A stretch of 64,000 bases of DNA from Microbacterium croceum (GTDB lineage: Bacteria; Actinomycetota; Actinomycetes; Actinomycetales; Microbacteriaceae), in NCBI RefSeq assembly GCF_023091245.1, contig NZ_JAHWXN010000002.1, positions 496,001 through 560,000 on the forward strand, written 5' to 3'. The position numbers and the translations under genes were made by a program. Positions 27,638-37,260 of this stretch are shown here, piece after piece. Each line of letters starts with the position of its first letter. The stretch's first letter is position 1. The notes under the pieces are model-generated. The model was given only the letters and a program-made list of their open reading frames with translations, ran no database searches and was not told the DNA's origin.

Positions 27638-28885
27638 GTGAGCAGCACGCTGGTCGTGGAGACCCGAGAGATCGATCCGGTCGAGGATCTTCTGGCCGCG
27701 GCGGACCCCGCGCGACCGCTGGCCTGGCTGCGACGCGGCGAGGGCATCGTCGCGGTGGGTGAGCCGCTGCGCGAGCTGCGTGCGTCGACCGGCTCCACCG
27801 GACTGCGCAGTTCCGCGCTCGCGACGGCGTGGCGCCACCTGGCGTCCGGAGCTCGGATCGACGACCCTGTCGGCCTTCCCGGCACCGGACTGGTCGCCTT
27901 CGGCGCGCTCGCCTTCGACGAGAAATCCGCCTCCGACAGCGTGCTCGTGATCCCCTCGCAGGTCATCGGACGACACGGCCATACCTTCTGGCGCACGACG
28001 ATCCGCGCCGCGGACGCCCCCGACCCCGTCGTCGCCGAGGACCAGCCGTATGGGCCGCACTGGGCCGGCACGGTCGGTCCGGGGGCGCAGAGTCCGCAGG
28101 GCTATCAGGACTCGGTGCGCCAGGCGCTCGGGCGCATCGCTCAGGGGGAGCTGAGCAAGGTCGTGCTCGCGCGCGACCTCACCGGCACGATCCCGGCCGG
28201 TTCCGACCTGCGGCGTCTCGTGCGGGCGCTCTCGACCGGCTACCCCGACACGTGGGCGTTCGCGGTCGACGGGCTCATCGGCGCCAGCCCGGAGACCCTG
28301 GTGACGGTGCAGAACCGCACCGTCACGGCGCGGGTGCTCGCCGGCACGGCCGGGCGCGGGGCCGATGCCGATGCCGACACCGCCGTGTCTGCTGCCCTGG
28401 CCTCGAGCACCAAGGACCTCGACGAGCACCAGTACGCGGTGCAGAGCGTGCTCGCCTCGCTCCGCCCGCACACGCGGGCCCTCGCGGCGAGCGAACAGCC
28501 GTTCCTGCTCAAGCTGCCGAACCTGTTCCACCTCGCGACCGATGTGGAGGGGGAGCTCGCGGAAGGCGAGTCTGCGCTCGACCTGATCGGCGCCCTGCAT
28601 CCGACCGCCGCGGTCGCCGGCACCCCGACCACCATCGCGATCGGTGTGATCCGCGAGCTCGAGCCCTTCGACCGCGGCCGCTACGCCGGGCCGGTCGGCT
28701 GGGTGGACGCGGAGGGCAACGGCGAGTGGGCGATCGCACTGCGGTGCGCGCAGTTCGAGGCGGGAGCGGACGACATCCACGTCACCGCCTACGCCGGGGC
28801 GGGGATCGTCGCGGGTTCCGACCCGGAATCCGAGTTGCTCGAGACGCGCGTGAAGTTCCGCCCCCTGGTCGACGCGCTGGCCTGA
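27638..28885 (+). CDS. menF: Isochorismate synthase
   Basis: MenF converts chorismate to isochorismate, the entry to menaquinone. The 415-residue product has the family signature in its C-terminal half (GELSKVVLARDL, GASPETLV and AGAGIVAGSDPESELLET). The GTG at 27638 is 6 bases after TAGGCT (27626-27631), so I take it as leaderless. EntC-like enzymes look the same, but the menD/menG neighbourhood favours MenF. It diverges from the DUF402-menG pair. Confidence 0.9.
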   Translation: MSSTLVVETREIDPVEDLLAAADPARPLAWLRRGEGIVAVGEPLRELRASTGSTGLRSSALATAWRHLASGARIDDPVGLPGTGLVAFGALAFDEKSASDSVLVIPSQVIGRHGHTFWRTTIRAADAPDPVVAEDQPYGPHWAGTVGPGAQSPQGYQDSVRQALGRIAQGELSKVVLARDLTGTIPAGSDLRRLVRALSTGYPDTWAFAVDGLIGASPETLVTVQNRTVTARVLAGTAGRGADADADTAVSAALASSTKDLDEHQYAVQSVLASLRPHTRALAASEQPFLLKLPNLFHLATDVEGELAEGESALDLIGALHPTAAVAGTPTTIAIGVIRELEPFDRGRYAGPVGWVDAEGNGEWAIALRCAQFEAGADDIHVTAYAGAGIVAGSDPESELLETRVKFRPLVDALA

Positions 28886-29008
28886 ATCGGTCCGGGAGCC
28901 GGGGACGCGACCTCCACGACTCAGGCGCAACGGAACCGAACCCAACCGAATCCGCCGTTTCCGGCGCGAGCGAGGCCGATCGTTCTGAGTTGAGGCGGGG
29001 CTCGGCGG

Positions 29009-29854
29009 TCAGCTCGCCTCGAGGCGCTTCTTCTCAGCCTCGACATCGAACTCCGCGACCGGCCACTGCGGATCGATGTCCTCCAGCACCGCGAGCAGCA
29101 GCTCCTGCACGGCCAGCCGCGCGTACCACTTGCTGTTCGCCGGGATCACGTGCCACGGCGCAACCTCGGTCGAGGTGCGGTCGAAGGCTGTCTGGTACGC
29201 CTCCATGTACTGCGGCCACAGCAGGCGCTCGTCGACATCGCCGGGGTTGTACTTCCAGTGCTTGTCCGGCCGCTCGAGGCGCTCGCGCAGGCGTGCCTTC
29301 TGCTCGTCGGGCGAGATGTGCAGCATGACCTTGATGATGCGCACGCCGGATGCCGCGACCTGCGCCTCGAACGCGTTGATGGCCTCGTAGCGGCGCTCGA
29401 TCTCGGAGGCGTCGGCGAGTGCGCGGACCTTGCCGATCAGCACGTCCTCATAGTGCGAGCGATCGAACACGCCGATGAACCCCGGCTCGGGGAGGCGCTT
29501 CTCGATGCGCCACAGGAAATCGTGCTCCCGCTCCTCGGGAGTCGGGGCCTTGAACGCCGCGAGCGCGACGCCCTGCGGATCGACGCCTCCGACGACGTGC
29601 CGCACGATGCCGCCCTTGCCCGCCGAGTCCATCGCCTGCAGCACCAGCAGCACGGCGTCCTGCGCCACCCCGGCGCGGCTCTCGGCGAACAGCCGTTCCT
29701 GGAGCGTGTTCAGCGAACCGAGCCCCTTCTCCAGGTCGAGGGCCCCCTGCGCCTTGCCGTGCTCGTAGCCTGGCGTGCTCTCGGGGTCGACGTCCGCGAG
29801 ACGGAAGCCCTCGTCGACACGGAGGATGTCTGCCCAGCGGCGCGCATTCGTCAT
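29009..29854 (-). CDS. ppk2: Polyphosphate kinase 2
   Basis: PPK2 enzymes transfer phosphate between polyphosphate and nucleotides. The 281-residue protein has Walker A (AMDSAGKGG, about residue 73), Walker B (FDRSHYEDV near 129) and the lid Arg region. It fits the single-domain PPK2 fold; the exact class (NDP or NMP phosphorylating) cannot be told from this alone. It has no close operon partner, being 44 bp upstream of menD's stop on the same strand. Confidence 0.85.
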   Translation of the reverse strand: MTNARRWADILRVDEGFRLADVDPESTPGYEHGKAQGALDLEKGLGSLNTLQERLFAESRAGVAQDAVLLVLQAMDSAGKGGIVRHVVGGVDPQGVALAAFKAPTPEEREHDFLWRIEKRLPEPGFIGVFDRSHYEDVLIGKVRALADASEIERRYEAINAFEAQVAASGVRIIKVMLHISPDEQKARLRERLERPDKHWKYNPGDVDERLLWPQYMEAYQTAFDRTSTEVAPWHVIPANSKWYARLAVQELLLAVLEDIDPQWPVAEFDVEAEKKRLEAS

Positions 29855-29897
29855 GTGCTCATCCTGCCTACTCTCGGCCGGTTCCGCACCTGTGGCG

Positions 29898-31565
29898 TCA
29901 GCGCGGCAGCGGGACCTCGATGAGCTGACGGCCGCCGCCAGGTGTGGTGAGTACCTGGTCGAGCGCCGTGCGAGTGGTCACCCGCTGGTATTCCCAGCCG
30001 TAGGCGATGGCCAGGTGCTCCAGTCGCACGGTGTGCGGAGTGTAGAAGGCGCGGTCCAGATCGGCGGGCGCTGCGGAGCTCGCGACCTCGAGCGAATCGA
30101 AGATCGTGCCGCCTCCGTCGTTGCCGACGATGACCTGCAGCCGCGGCTCGATCTCGTCCGGTGGTAGCAGCAGCGAGCCGACGTCGTGCAGGAAGGCGAG
30201 GTCGCCCAGCAGCACCCGGGTGACACCGGGCGTGCCGTCCGCCTGACTCGCCAGCGCGATGCCGGTTGCGGTCGCGATCGTGCCATCGATGCCCGCAAGA
30301 CCCCGGTTGGCGTGCACCGGCACCTTCTTGCCGCCGAGCACGGCATCGGCCACCCGGACCAGCCGCGAGGACCCGAACACCAGGCGGTCGTGCGGCCACG
30401 TGGCCCGCCACACCGAGTCGACGAGCAGTTCCCGATCCAACGGCCGGCGCACCGCGTCGAGCTCGGCACGCACGGCGTCGCGTCGAGCGGCGAAGTGCGT
30501 GGAGGAGAGTCCGTCCTGGTCGGGAGCCGCTTCGCTGAGGTCGACGACCGCCCCGGCAGAGGCTTCGAGCCAAGCGCCGAGCCACTCCCGATCGGGGGTG
30601 CCGTCCGCGACGACCACGGACGCCGCCGCGCGAGTGCGGTGGTTGAGATCGAGTTGCTCGCCGCCTCGCCGAACCGCCACGACATCGACGTGCGGACGGG
30701 AGAGCAGTGCCGTGACCTCGCGGCTGAGCGTGGGATGCCCGAGCACCACGGCGCGCTCGATGCGACCGCCGAGGTCGTCGCGGCGCAGGAGCCCGCGATA
30801 GCCGTGCACGATCTGACGCCCGAACCGCGCTCCGCTGACGATCTCGGCGATCAACGGCCAGCCGCCGGCATGCGCGAGCTCCTCCGCACCGGCTCCGGCA
30901 TCCGCCCCGGCGATCACCACCGTGCGTGGCCCTCGTTCCAGCACGAGCGGTTCGCCCGCCACGATCACGGGGGGCGGCCCGGGGATCGCGTCGGGCGTGG
31001 AGACCCCACCGGATAGCGGCTCACGCGACGGCAGGTTGAGGTGCACAGGGCCGGCGACTCCGGCACGACCACGAGCCGCGTCGGCGCCGAGAGCGACGCA
31101 CACGACGCGCCCTGCCAGGGCCGACCACTCGTCACCGACCACCGGGACCGGCGCATCGATCTCTTCACGCGCCCACGACGAGAACATCCCCGGCTGCGCG
31201 GTGGCCTGGTTCGCGCCGACGCCCCGCAACTCCGGAGGGCGGTCGGCTGTCAACAGCAGCAGCGGCACACCGGAGTGGAAGGCTTCCATGGCCGCGGGCA
31301 GGAGGTTCGCTGCCGCGGTCCCCGAGGTGCACAGCACGGCGACAGGGAGTCCGGTCTCGCGCGCGATGCCCAGGGCGGTGAACCCGGCGACGCGCTCGTC
31401 GATGCGCACGTGCACGCGGAGCAGACCCTCGTCGGCCCGACGGACCGCGGCAAGCGCGAGCGCCTGGGAGCGCGAGCCCGGCGACAGGACGAGATCGCGC
31501 ACGCCATGGGCGATGAGTTCGGCGATCAGCGACGCCGCGGCTTCGGAGGCGGGAGACGTGGTCAC
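29898..31565 (-). CDS. menD: 2-succinyl-5-enolpyruvyl-6-hydroxy-3-cyclohexene-1-carboxylate synthase
   Basis: MenD is a thiamine-diphosphate enzyme that joins isochorismate and 2-oxoglutarate in menaquinone synthesis. The 555 residues hold the TPP motifs GDLAFLHDVGSLLL (near 445) and VGNDGGGTIFDSLEVA (near 470), with LSPGSRSQALALAAVR near the N-terminus. Length is typical. It overlaps the upstream PLDc_N gene by 4 bases (ATGA). No menB, menC or menE was found in the window. Confidence 0.93.
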   Translation of the reverse strand: MTTSPASEAAASLIAELIAHGVRDLVLSPGSRSQALALAAVRRADEGLLRVHVRIDERVAGFTALGIARETGLPVAVLCTSGTAAANLLPAAMEAFHSGVPLLLLTADRPPELRGVGANQATAQPGMFSSWAREEIDAPVPVVGDEWSALAGRVVCVALGADAARGRAGVAGPVHLNLPSREPLSGGVSTPDAIPGPPPVIVAGEPLVLERGPRTVVIAGADAGAGAEELAHAGGWPLIAEIVSGARFGRQIVHGYRGLLRRDDLGGRIERAVVLGHPTLSREVTALLSRPHVDVVAVRRGGEQLDLNHRTRAAASVVVADGTPDREWLGAWLEASAGAVVDLSEAAPDQDGLSSTHFAARRDAVRAELDAVRRPLDRELLVDSVWRATWPHDRLVFGSSRLVRVADAVLGGKKVPVHANRGLAGIDGTIATATGIALASQADGTPGVTRVLLGDLAFLHDVGSLLLPPDEIEPRLQVIVGNDGGGTIFDSLEVASSAAPADLDRAFYTPHTVRLEHLAIAYGWEYQRVTTRTALDQVLTTPGGGRQLIEVPLPR

Positions 31566-31912
31566 GCGCGAGGTTCCGGCGCCGGACCTTCGTCGGTCTC
31601 GTCGTCCAGGCGGGCGAGTTCCTCTTCGAGACGGCGGATGCGGGCGTCCTGCTCGGTCTTGCTGATGCTGCGCAGGAACGCGGGGTCGTCATCCGGAGCG
31701 AGCACCCGGGGGACGCCCTGATCATCGGCGCGGCGACGTCCGATCACGAACCAGAGGATCCCGCCGATGACCGGGATCAGGATCACGATGACCAACCACA
31801 CGGGCTTTCGCACACCACGATGCCGCGTCGCCGGCTGCACAGCGCAGTCGACGATGCTGAACACCCAGAACACGGCGGCGAGGAAGCCGCCGACGATCAG
31901 TAGTCTCGCCAC
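31562..31912 (-). CDS. PLDc_N-domain small membrane protein
   Basis: A 116-residue protein: an N-terminal helix (LLIVGGFLAAVFWVFSIVDCAV), then the PLDc_N module (KPVWLVIVILIPVIGGILWFVIGR), and a charged tail. This domain is known as the N-terminal part of cardiolipin synthases, but here no phospholipase D domain follows. It may be a membrane anchor or regulator. The GTG at 31912 is 6 bases after TAGACT (31919-31924), probably leaderless. It overlaps menD by 4 bases, so the two are coupled. Confidence 0.8.
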   Translation of the reverse strand: MARLLIVGGFLAAVFWVFSIVDCAVQPATRHRGVRKPVWLVIVILIPVIGGILWFVIGRRRADDQGVPRVLAPDDDPAFLRSISKTEQDARIRRLEEELARLDDETDEGPAPEPRA

Positions 31913-31993
31913 CCTTCCAGTCTAGGCGGGTCGACAGGAGCCGGGTCCGCCTCCCGATCCGCACCGACGCGCCGTTGCTAGACTGCGCGGGAA

Positions 31994-32419
31994 ATGCCGC
32001 TCTCGCTCCTTCATCTTCCGCTGCGAGCGCGGACCGAGCAGATGCTGCTGGCGAAGATCGTCACGGCCCTCGGTCTCGCGCTCCTGCTCGTCGTGGGCGC
32101 CTGGTCGACGTCGCGCGGTGACGCCGATGTGCACGCCACCCTGTGTCTGGCTCCCGGAGCCTCCGCCCCGGCTGCCGCCGCAGGGGCCGAGCACCACGAC
32201 GAGGGCGCCGCTGTGGACGTGCTGTCATCGGATGCCGCGCTCTGCGTGATCGCCGTGCTCTGCGGTGTGGCGCTCGTGCTCCTGCTTCGCCGTGTGCTCG
32301 CGCGCGGCCGCGGTGTTCTCGCGGGAAGAGGAACCAGGACGGTGCCGCTCGTGCGCGCGGGACCGCAGCGCATCCCCTCCGCTCTCACCCTCATCGAGCT
32401 CTCGATCTCCCGTACCTGA
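31994..32419 (+). CDS. Small two-helix membrane protein, DUF6153-like
   Basis: A 141-residue protein with two hydrophobic helices (KIVTALGLALLLVVGAW; ALCVIAVLCGVALVLLLRR) separated by a Ala/Pro/His-rich stretch containing AEHHDEGAA. It vaguely resembles DUF6153, but I am not sure. A TAGACT box (31979-31984) lies 9 bases before the ATG at 31994, and a second candidate start is the later MLLAKI. It sits 71 bp upstream of the DsbA-like gene and may be cotranscribed. Function unknown. Confidence 0.6.
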   Translation: MPLSLLHLPLRARTEQMLLAKIVTALGLALLLVVGAWSTSRGDADVHATLCLAPGASAPAAAAGAEHHDEGAAVDVLSSDAALCVIAVLCGVALVLLLRRVLARGRGVLAGRGTRTVPLVRAGPQRIPSALTLIELSISRT

Positions 32420-32490
32420 ACGACCGCGTCGAACGAGCCGCCGCCCGCGGCACCCTTCCCCTGTCGTTGCACCCGTACCTGGAGACCCCT

Positions 32491-33144
32491 ATGAGAACCC
32501 CTGTCAAGGCGACCCTGATCGCCATCGCCGTCGCCATCGTCCTGCTGATCGTCGGCATCGTCTTCGCCATCAACCAGCGCGCTGCCACACCGGAGCCGCA
32601 GGCCGGAGAGAAGCTGCAGACCGTCCGTGCCGACTCGCATGTGCTCGATCAGGGCGGTGCGGATGCCGTCACGGTCGTCGAGTTCCTCGACTTCGAGTGC
32701 GAGGCATGCGGCGCCTTCTACCCGATCGTGGAGGAGCTCCGCGAGACCTACGCCGGCGACATCACCTACGTGGTGCGGTACTTCCCGCTCCCCGGCCACA
32801 TCAACTCGACCCAGGCCGCACTGGCCGCGGAGGCCGCAGCCCAGCAGGACCGGTTCGAGGACATGTACCACCGCCTGTTCGAGACTCAGGCGCAGTGGGG
32901 CGAGGGTTCCGAGGAGACCCCGGCCGTGTTCCGCGCGTTCGCCGAGGACCTCGGTCTCGACATGGCTGCGTACGACGCCGCGATCGCCGACCCCGCCACG
33001 CGCCAGCGCGTCGAGTCGGACAAGGCCGATGGCGAGAAGCTCGGCGTGAGCAGCACCCCCTCGTTCTTCATCGACGGCGAGCCCGTGGTGCTGCAGGAGT
33101 GGGACGACCTCGAGCAGGCGATCGAGAAGGCCGTGAACGGCTGA
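32491..33144 (+). CDS. DsbA-family thioredoxin-like protein, membrane anchored
   Basis: The 217-residue protein has an N-terminal membrane helix (ATLIAIAVAIVLLIVGIVF) acting as an uncleaved anchor, and then a thioredoxin fold. The active site is CEAC (in FECEACGAFYPIV, about residue 70), and the cis-Pro loop is VSSTPSFF near 186. This is the layout of actinobacterial extracytoplasmic DsbA or thiol-disulfide oxidoreductases. The ATG at 32491 lies behind GGAG. A strong terminator follows. Confidence 0.85.
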   Translation: MRTPVKATLIAIAVAIVLLIVGIVFAINQRAATPEPQAGEKLQTVRADSHVLDQGGADAVTVVEFLDFECEACGAFYPIVEELRETYAGDITYVVRYFPLPGHINSTQAALAAEAAAQQDRFEDMYHRLFETQAQWGEGSEETPAVFRAFAEDLGLDMAAYDAAIADPATRQRVESDKADGEKLGVSSTPSFFIDGEPVVLQEWDDLEQAIEKAVNG

Positions 33145-33153
33145 GTCCGGCCT

Positions 33154-33185
33154 CCCTGTCGGTGCCCGCTGCGGCACCGACAGGG
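33154..33185 (+). terminator. Terminator of the dsbA-like gene
   Basis: CCCTGTCGGTGCC (33154-33166) and GGCACCGACAGGG (33173-33185) are perfectly complementary, 10 bp after the stop. A T-tract is not obvious. Confidence 0.7.
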
Positions 33186-33255
33186 CTCGCGCCGCGTTCC
33201 GAGCGGCGCATTCGAAGAAGGGCGGATGTGCCGCCACCCTCGCTACGCTGAGCGC

Positions 33256-35334
33256 ATGACCGAGGCGCGAACGCACACGCCGAACCGCGTGCTCTCCATC
33301 GCGAGGCGCATGCCGGCGACGCTGTCGATGGTGCTGCTGATCGTGGCAGTGGGCGTGATCTGGCACGGTCTGTGGGCCCCGTTCGAGGACACGGCTCTGT
33401 TCCGCACCGTGGCGTACGGGCTGCCGAACCTCGCCGACGGCAAGTGGTGGACGCCGCTGACGGGCACGTTCTTCGTCAACCAGCCCTGGGTGTACGTGTT
33501 CACCATCTCCGGATTCTGGGGCATGGCGTACCTGGAGTTCCGACGCGGTTCGCGCGTGGCGCTCGCGTACTACTGGATCGGTCAGCTCTTCGCGATCTTC
33601 GCCACCGCACTCCTGCTGCTCGCGCTCTCTCAGTTCCCCTGGGCGTGGGCCGCGACGCAGGCGCAGGCGCTCGACGTCGGCGCATCCGGCGGCACCATGG
33701 CCTGCATCGCGGCAGCAGTCGGCCTCTTCCGCCCTCCCTGGCGGGTCCGCGGCTGGCTGATCCTGCTCGGGTTCGTCTTCATCGCGATGCTGTTCTGGGG
33801 CAAGGTCGCCGACCTCGAGCATCTGCTCGCGGTGCTGCTGATCCTGGTGGTCGACCGGTCTCTGCGCGTGCGCCGCACCACTGTGCGGGAGCAGCGGCTC
33901 ATCGCCGTGGTCGCGATCCTCGTGCTCGGCGCGGTCGAGCTCATCACGACCTTCGTCGCGACCGACGGTCCCTTCGGCCCGACCGATCCCGCTTCCGGTG
34001 GCTTCATCGATCTCGCGATCGACCTCGTCGTGATCCTGGTGCTGGTCAACGGCCTGCGTCGGGGACGACGCTTCGCCTGGGTGCTCGCGATCCTGCTGGG
34101 TCTGTACAACCTGCTGGGTGCTGCGCTGGTGCTCACTCTCATCATCCTGACCAGCCAGGCGGAGCTCGATCTGCACTGGGACGGCGAGACCGAGCTCGTG
34201 ATGGCCAACGGATTCCTGTGGCTGATCATGATCGTCTACCTCGTATGGGTGCGCCGCGCATTCCGCGCCAAGCGTCGCTCCCCTCTGGGCATCCAACCGC
34301 CGCCCACGATCGACGACGCGAAGACCGAGCTGCGCACGCATGGCGGCGGGACGCTGTCGTGGATGACCACGTGGGACGGCAACAGCTACGCGCGCACCAA
34401 CGGCGGCATCCTCGCGTACCAGCGGCGCAACGGCGTGGCGCTGGCTCTCGCCGACCCGATCGGCCCGGCCCCGCTGCGGGCCACTGCGGTCGAGGACTTC
34501 ATCCGCGACGCCGAGCTTGCGGGGCTGGTCCCCTGCTTCTTCAGCGCGGATGAGGCCACCCGCGCTGCCGTCCCGCCGACCTGGCGCAGCATCGTGGTCG
34601 CCGACGACACGATCGTCGACCTACCGGGACTGACCTTCACCGGAAAGCGCTGGAACTCCGTGCGCACCTCGCTCAACAAGGCGGGTCGCGAGGACATGAC
34701 CTTCCGCATGACGCACCTGAAGTCGGAATCGTGGGGCGTGCAGCAGCAGCTGCGTGCGATCTCCGAGGCGTGGGTCGGCGACAAGGACCTGCCCGAGATG
34801 CGCTTCACGCTGGGCACGCTGGAGGAGGCGGAGGACCCCGAGGTGCGACTCGCGCTCGCGCTCGCGCCCAACGGCGACGTCGACGGCTTCCTCTCGTGGC
34901 TCCCGGTGTACGGCGAGGGCGGCGCGGTGCGCGGCTGGACGCTCGACCTGATGCGGCGCCGCGAGGGGGGCTTCGGCCCGGTGATGGAGTACCTGATCGG
35001 ATCGTCGGCGCAGCAGTTCTCGGAGGAGGGCGCCGCGATCATGTCACTGTCGGGCGCGCCGCTCGCGCACGACTATCCGCCGGACGCGGGAGTGATCGCG
35101 GCGCTGAGCGATCGGCTCGCCGAGGCACTGGAGCCCGTCTACGGCTTCGGATCACTGCACCGGTTCAAGCAGAAGTTCCACCCGCGCTACGAGACCATGT
35201 ATCTGCTGTTCCGCGACGAGAGCGACCTCACCCGGATCGGCGGGGCGCTGACGCGTGCCTTCCTGCCGGATGCGACGCTGCGGCAGTTCGCGGGTGCAGG
35301 CCTGGAGCTGGTGCGCGGCGGCGACAAGGACTGA
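33256..35334 (+). CDS. Rhomboid-like domain fused to DUF2156 aminoacyltransferase
   Basis: The 692 residues split in two. Residues about 1-330 form a multi-helix membrane region with rhomboid hallmarks: WWTPLTGTFF (64-73), VGASGG (141-146, the GxSG serine), and His189 in a later helix. Residues about 340-680 match the DUF2156 domain (PGLTFTGKRWNSVRTSLNKAG near 460), the GNAT-like fold of lysyl-phosphatidylglycerol synthases. The ATG at 33256 is 6 bases after TACGCT (33244-33249), a leaderless pattern. Known relatives link MprF-type flippase helices to this domain; here a rhomboid-like core replaces them. Activity of either half is unproven. Confidence 0.8.
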   Translation: MTEARTHTPNRVLSIARRMPATLSMVLLIVAVGVIWHGLWAPFEDTALFRTVAYGLPNLADGKWWTPLTGTFFVNQPWVYVFTISGFWGMAYLEFRRGSRVALAYYWIGQLFAIFATALLLLALSQFPWAWAATQAQALDVGASGGTMACIAAAVGLFRPPWRVRGWLILLGFVFIAMLFWGKVADLEHLLAVLLILVVDRSLRVRRTTVREQRLIAVVAILVLGAVELITTFVATDGPFGPTDPASGGFIDLAIDLVVILVLVNGLRRGRRFAWVLAILLGLYNLLGAALVLTLIILTSQAELDLHWDGETELVMANGFLWLIMIVYLVWVRRAFRAKRRSPLGIQPPPTIDDAKTELRTHGGGTLSWMTTWDGNSYARTNGGILAYQRRNGVALALADPIGPAPLRATAVEDFIRDAELAGLVPCFFSADEATRAAVPPTWRSIVVADDTIVDLPGLTFTGKRWNSVRTSLNKAGREDMTFRMTHLKSESWGVQQQLRAISEAWVGDKDLPEMRFTLGTLEEAEDPEVRLALALAPNGDVDGFLSWLPVYGEGGAVRGWTLDLMRRREGGFGPVMEYLIGSSAQQFSEEGAAIMSLSGAPLAHDYPPDAGVIAALSDRLAEALEPVYGFGSLHRFKQKFHPRYETMYLLFRDESDLTRIGGALTRAFLPDATLRQFAGAGLELVRGGDKD

Positions 35335-35497
35335 CCGCGACCGGGTCGGGTGAGCGGGGGCACGTGCTGCCACACGCGACGTGCAGGAGAAGTGCGAGAT
35401 GCAGGAGCATCCACCCCCCGTTTCGCCCTGCAGGTCGCGGATGATCCTGTACGTCGCGCCGGGAACGGGGCGGGTGTGACCGCGCCGGATGCCGGCC

Positions 35498-35938
35498 TCA
35501 GGAATCGCGGGGGCGCTGACGCAGCTGCTTGACGTCGGTGCGTCGCTGCTTCGCCTTGAGCCGACGCTCCTTCGAGCCGCGGCTCGGCTTCGTCGGGCGA
35601 CGTGGCGGGGACGGCGGGCGCAGCGCCTCGGCCACCAGGGCCACGAGCCGCTCCCGCGCGGCATCCCGGTTGCGCAGCTGCGCGCGATGCTCGGAGGCCG
35701 CGACCGTCAGGACGCCGTCGACCAGGCGGCCATCGAGGCGCTCCAGGAGCCGCTCGCGCTGCGCCGGAGACAGGGCGGTCGAGGCTGCGGCATCCCACAC
35801 GAGCTCGGCGCGGGAATCCGCGGTGTTCACGCCCTGTCCGCCGGGACCGGACGACCGCGAGAACCGCCACGAGAGCTCGGACTCGGGGATCGTGACCCCG
35901 GCCGAGACGCGCAAGCCGGGACGGTGGGCGGAGGGCAT
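35498..35938 (-). CDS. arfB: Alternative ribosome-rescue factor / aminoacyl-tRNA hydrolase
   Basis: ArfB hydrolyses peptidyl-tRNA on stalled ribosomes without a stop codon. The 146 residues carry SRSSGPGGQGVNTADSR, the GGQ motif that enters the peptidyl-transferase centre, near residue 31. The basic C-terminal tail (RRPTKPSRGSKERRLKAKQRR) can bind the empty mRNA channel. It begins behind GGAGG at 35938 and is convergent with the rhomboid gene. Length matches the family (about 140). Confidence 0.88.
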   Translation of the reverse strand: MPSAHRPGLRVSAGVTIPESELSWRFSRSSGPGGQGVNTADSRAELVWDAAASTALSPAQRERLLERLDGRLVDGVLTVAASEHRAQLRNRDAARERLVALVAEALRPPSPPRRPTKPSRGSKERRLKAKQRRTDVKQLRQRPRDS

Positions 35939-35982
35939 GCATCCATCATCCTCCGCTCACTGCCCCGGCGGCCAGCCGGGGC

Positions 35983-37254
35983 TCAGGCGAGAGCGTCCGC
36001 CCGCTCGACGTGCGCCTCGTTCGGCGCGACCTTCGCCGTGTTGGCGATGTGCGCGCGAGCGACCACCACCGCCGCGACCACCATGAGCGCGGCCCCGAGC
36101 CAGTACGGAGCCGCGTGGCTGACCGTGACGTACAGCGCTCCGGCGATCAGCGGGGCCGCGGTGTTCATGGCCGCGGTCAGCGACTGCGTCGCCCCGCCGA
36201 GCCAGCCCTGCTCGTCGTCGCCGACCGCGTTCGACATCGCGCCGTCCATCGCGGCCGTCGATGCACCCTGACCGGCGGCGAGCATGAGCGCGCCGACGAT
36301 GAAGACCCACGGCTGGGCGAAGACCGAGGCCACGACAGCGAGACCGATGAGACCGATCATCTGCGCGATGATGGCGCTCACGATCACGCCGCGCTCGCCG
36401 ATGCGCGGGAGCAGGATGCCGAGCAGCACGCCCTGGATCAGGATGTCGATGATGCCGACGGCCGCAGTCAGCAGCCCGATCTGCGTCGGACCCCACTGGA
36501 TGGCGTCGAACGCGAGCACGCTGAAGTTGTTGACGAAGAACCCGAACGGAAGCGCGAGGATGCCGAAGGCGATCATCAGGCCCCGCAGCTCCTTGCGGCC
36601 GAAGGCCTCCCTGAAGACGCCGAACGGCTGGATCTCGCGCAGCGCGATCCGGGGGACGCGGTTCTCGGGCTTGAGGCTCTCGGGGAGCAGGAAGATGCTG
36701 AGGATCGCGATCACGAGACCGACGCCGGCCGTGACGAACACGGGGAGCTGAATGCTGACCGCTGCGAGCAGACCGCCGAGCGCGGGGCCGAGCATCATGC
36801 CGATACCGGTGAGAGCACCGAGCAGACCGAATCGCTTGGCGCGTTGCTCCGGTGGCGTGATGTCGGCGAGGTAGGCGAACAGTGCCGGCATGTCACCGGC
36901 GGTCAGGCCCTGGATGACGCGGGCGAGCACCAGCACCCAGAGAGCACCGCCGATGCCGAAGAGTGCCATGGAGAAGGCGGCGCCGAACGCAGCGCCGATG
37001 ATGACGGGGCGTCGTCCGAAACGGTCGGAGAGACGTCCGAGGAACGGCGCGACGAGGAAGGCGCAGAGCCCGTTGACCGCCTCGAGGATGCCGACCCAGA
37101 TGGCGAGATCCTTCTCCTCCGAGACGTACTGGAGCACGACGAAGGGAAGAACGGGAAGGACGACGGTCATCCCGATGACGGTGAGCATCGTCAGCACGAC
37201 GAGCATGACCCAGGCGCGGTTCACGCCGCGCGGGGAAGAAATAAGTGAAGTCAT
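35983..37254 (-). CDS. MFS drug-type transporter
   Basis: A 423-residue major facilitator with 12 predicted helices. The N-terminal half has LGRLSDRFGRRPVII (residues 72-86), the signature of drug-proton antiporters, and resembles TetA-like pumps. The TTGACA and TACACT boxes precede its ATG by 6 bases at the TACACT side, so it is likely leaderless. It is divergent from, and probably controlled by, the TetR regulator. The substrate is unknown. Confidence 0.9.
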   Translation of the reverse strand: MTSLISSPRGVNRAWVMLVVLTMLTVIGMTVVLPVLPFVVLQYVSEEKDLAIWVGILEAVNGLCAFLVAPFLGRLSDRFGRRPVIIGAAFGAAFSMALFGIGGALWVLVLARVIQGLTAGDMPALFAYLADITPPEQRAKRFGLLGALTGIGMMLGPALGGLLAAVSIQLPVFVTAGVGLVIAILSIFLLPESLKPENRVPRIALREIQPFGVFREAFGRKELRGLMIAFGILALPFGFFVNNFSVLAFDAIQWGPTQIGLLTAAVGIIDILIQGVLLGILLPRIGERGVIVSAIIAQMIGLIGLAVVASVFAQPWVFIVGALMLAAGQGASTAAMDGAMSNAVGDDEQGWLGGATQSLTAAMNTAAPLIAGALYVTVSHAAPYWLGAALMVVAAVVVARAHIANTAKVAPNEAHVERADALA

Positions 37255-37260
37255 ACCGAA

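Noticed and set aside
32011..34341. Minus-strand 776-codon frame over the dsbA-like and rhomboid genes
   Set aside because: Opposite two convincing genes; low-complexity composition.
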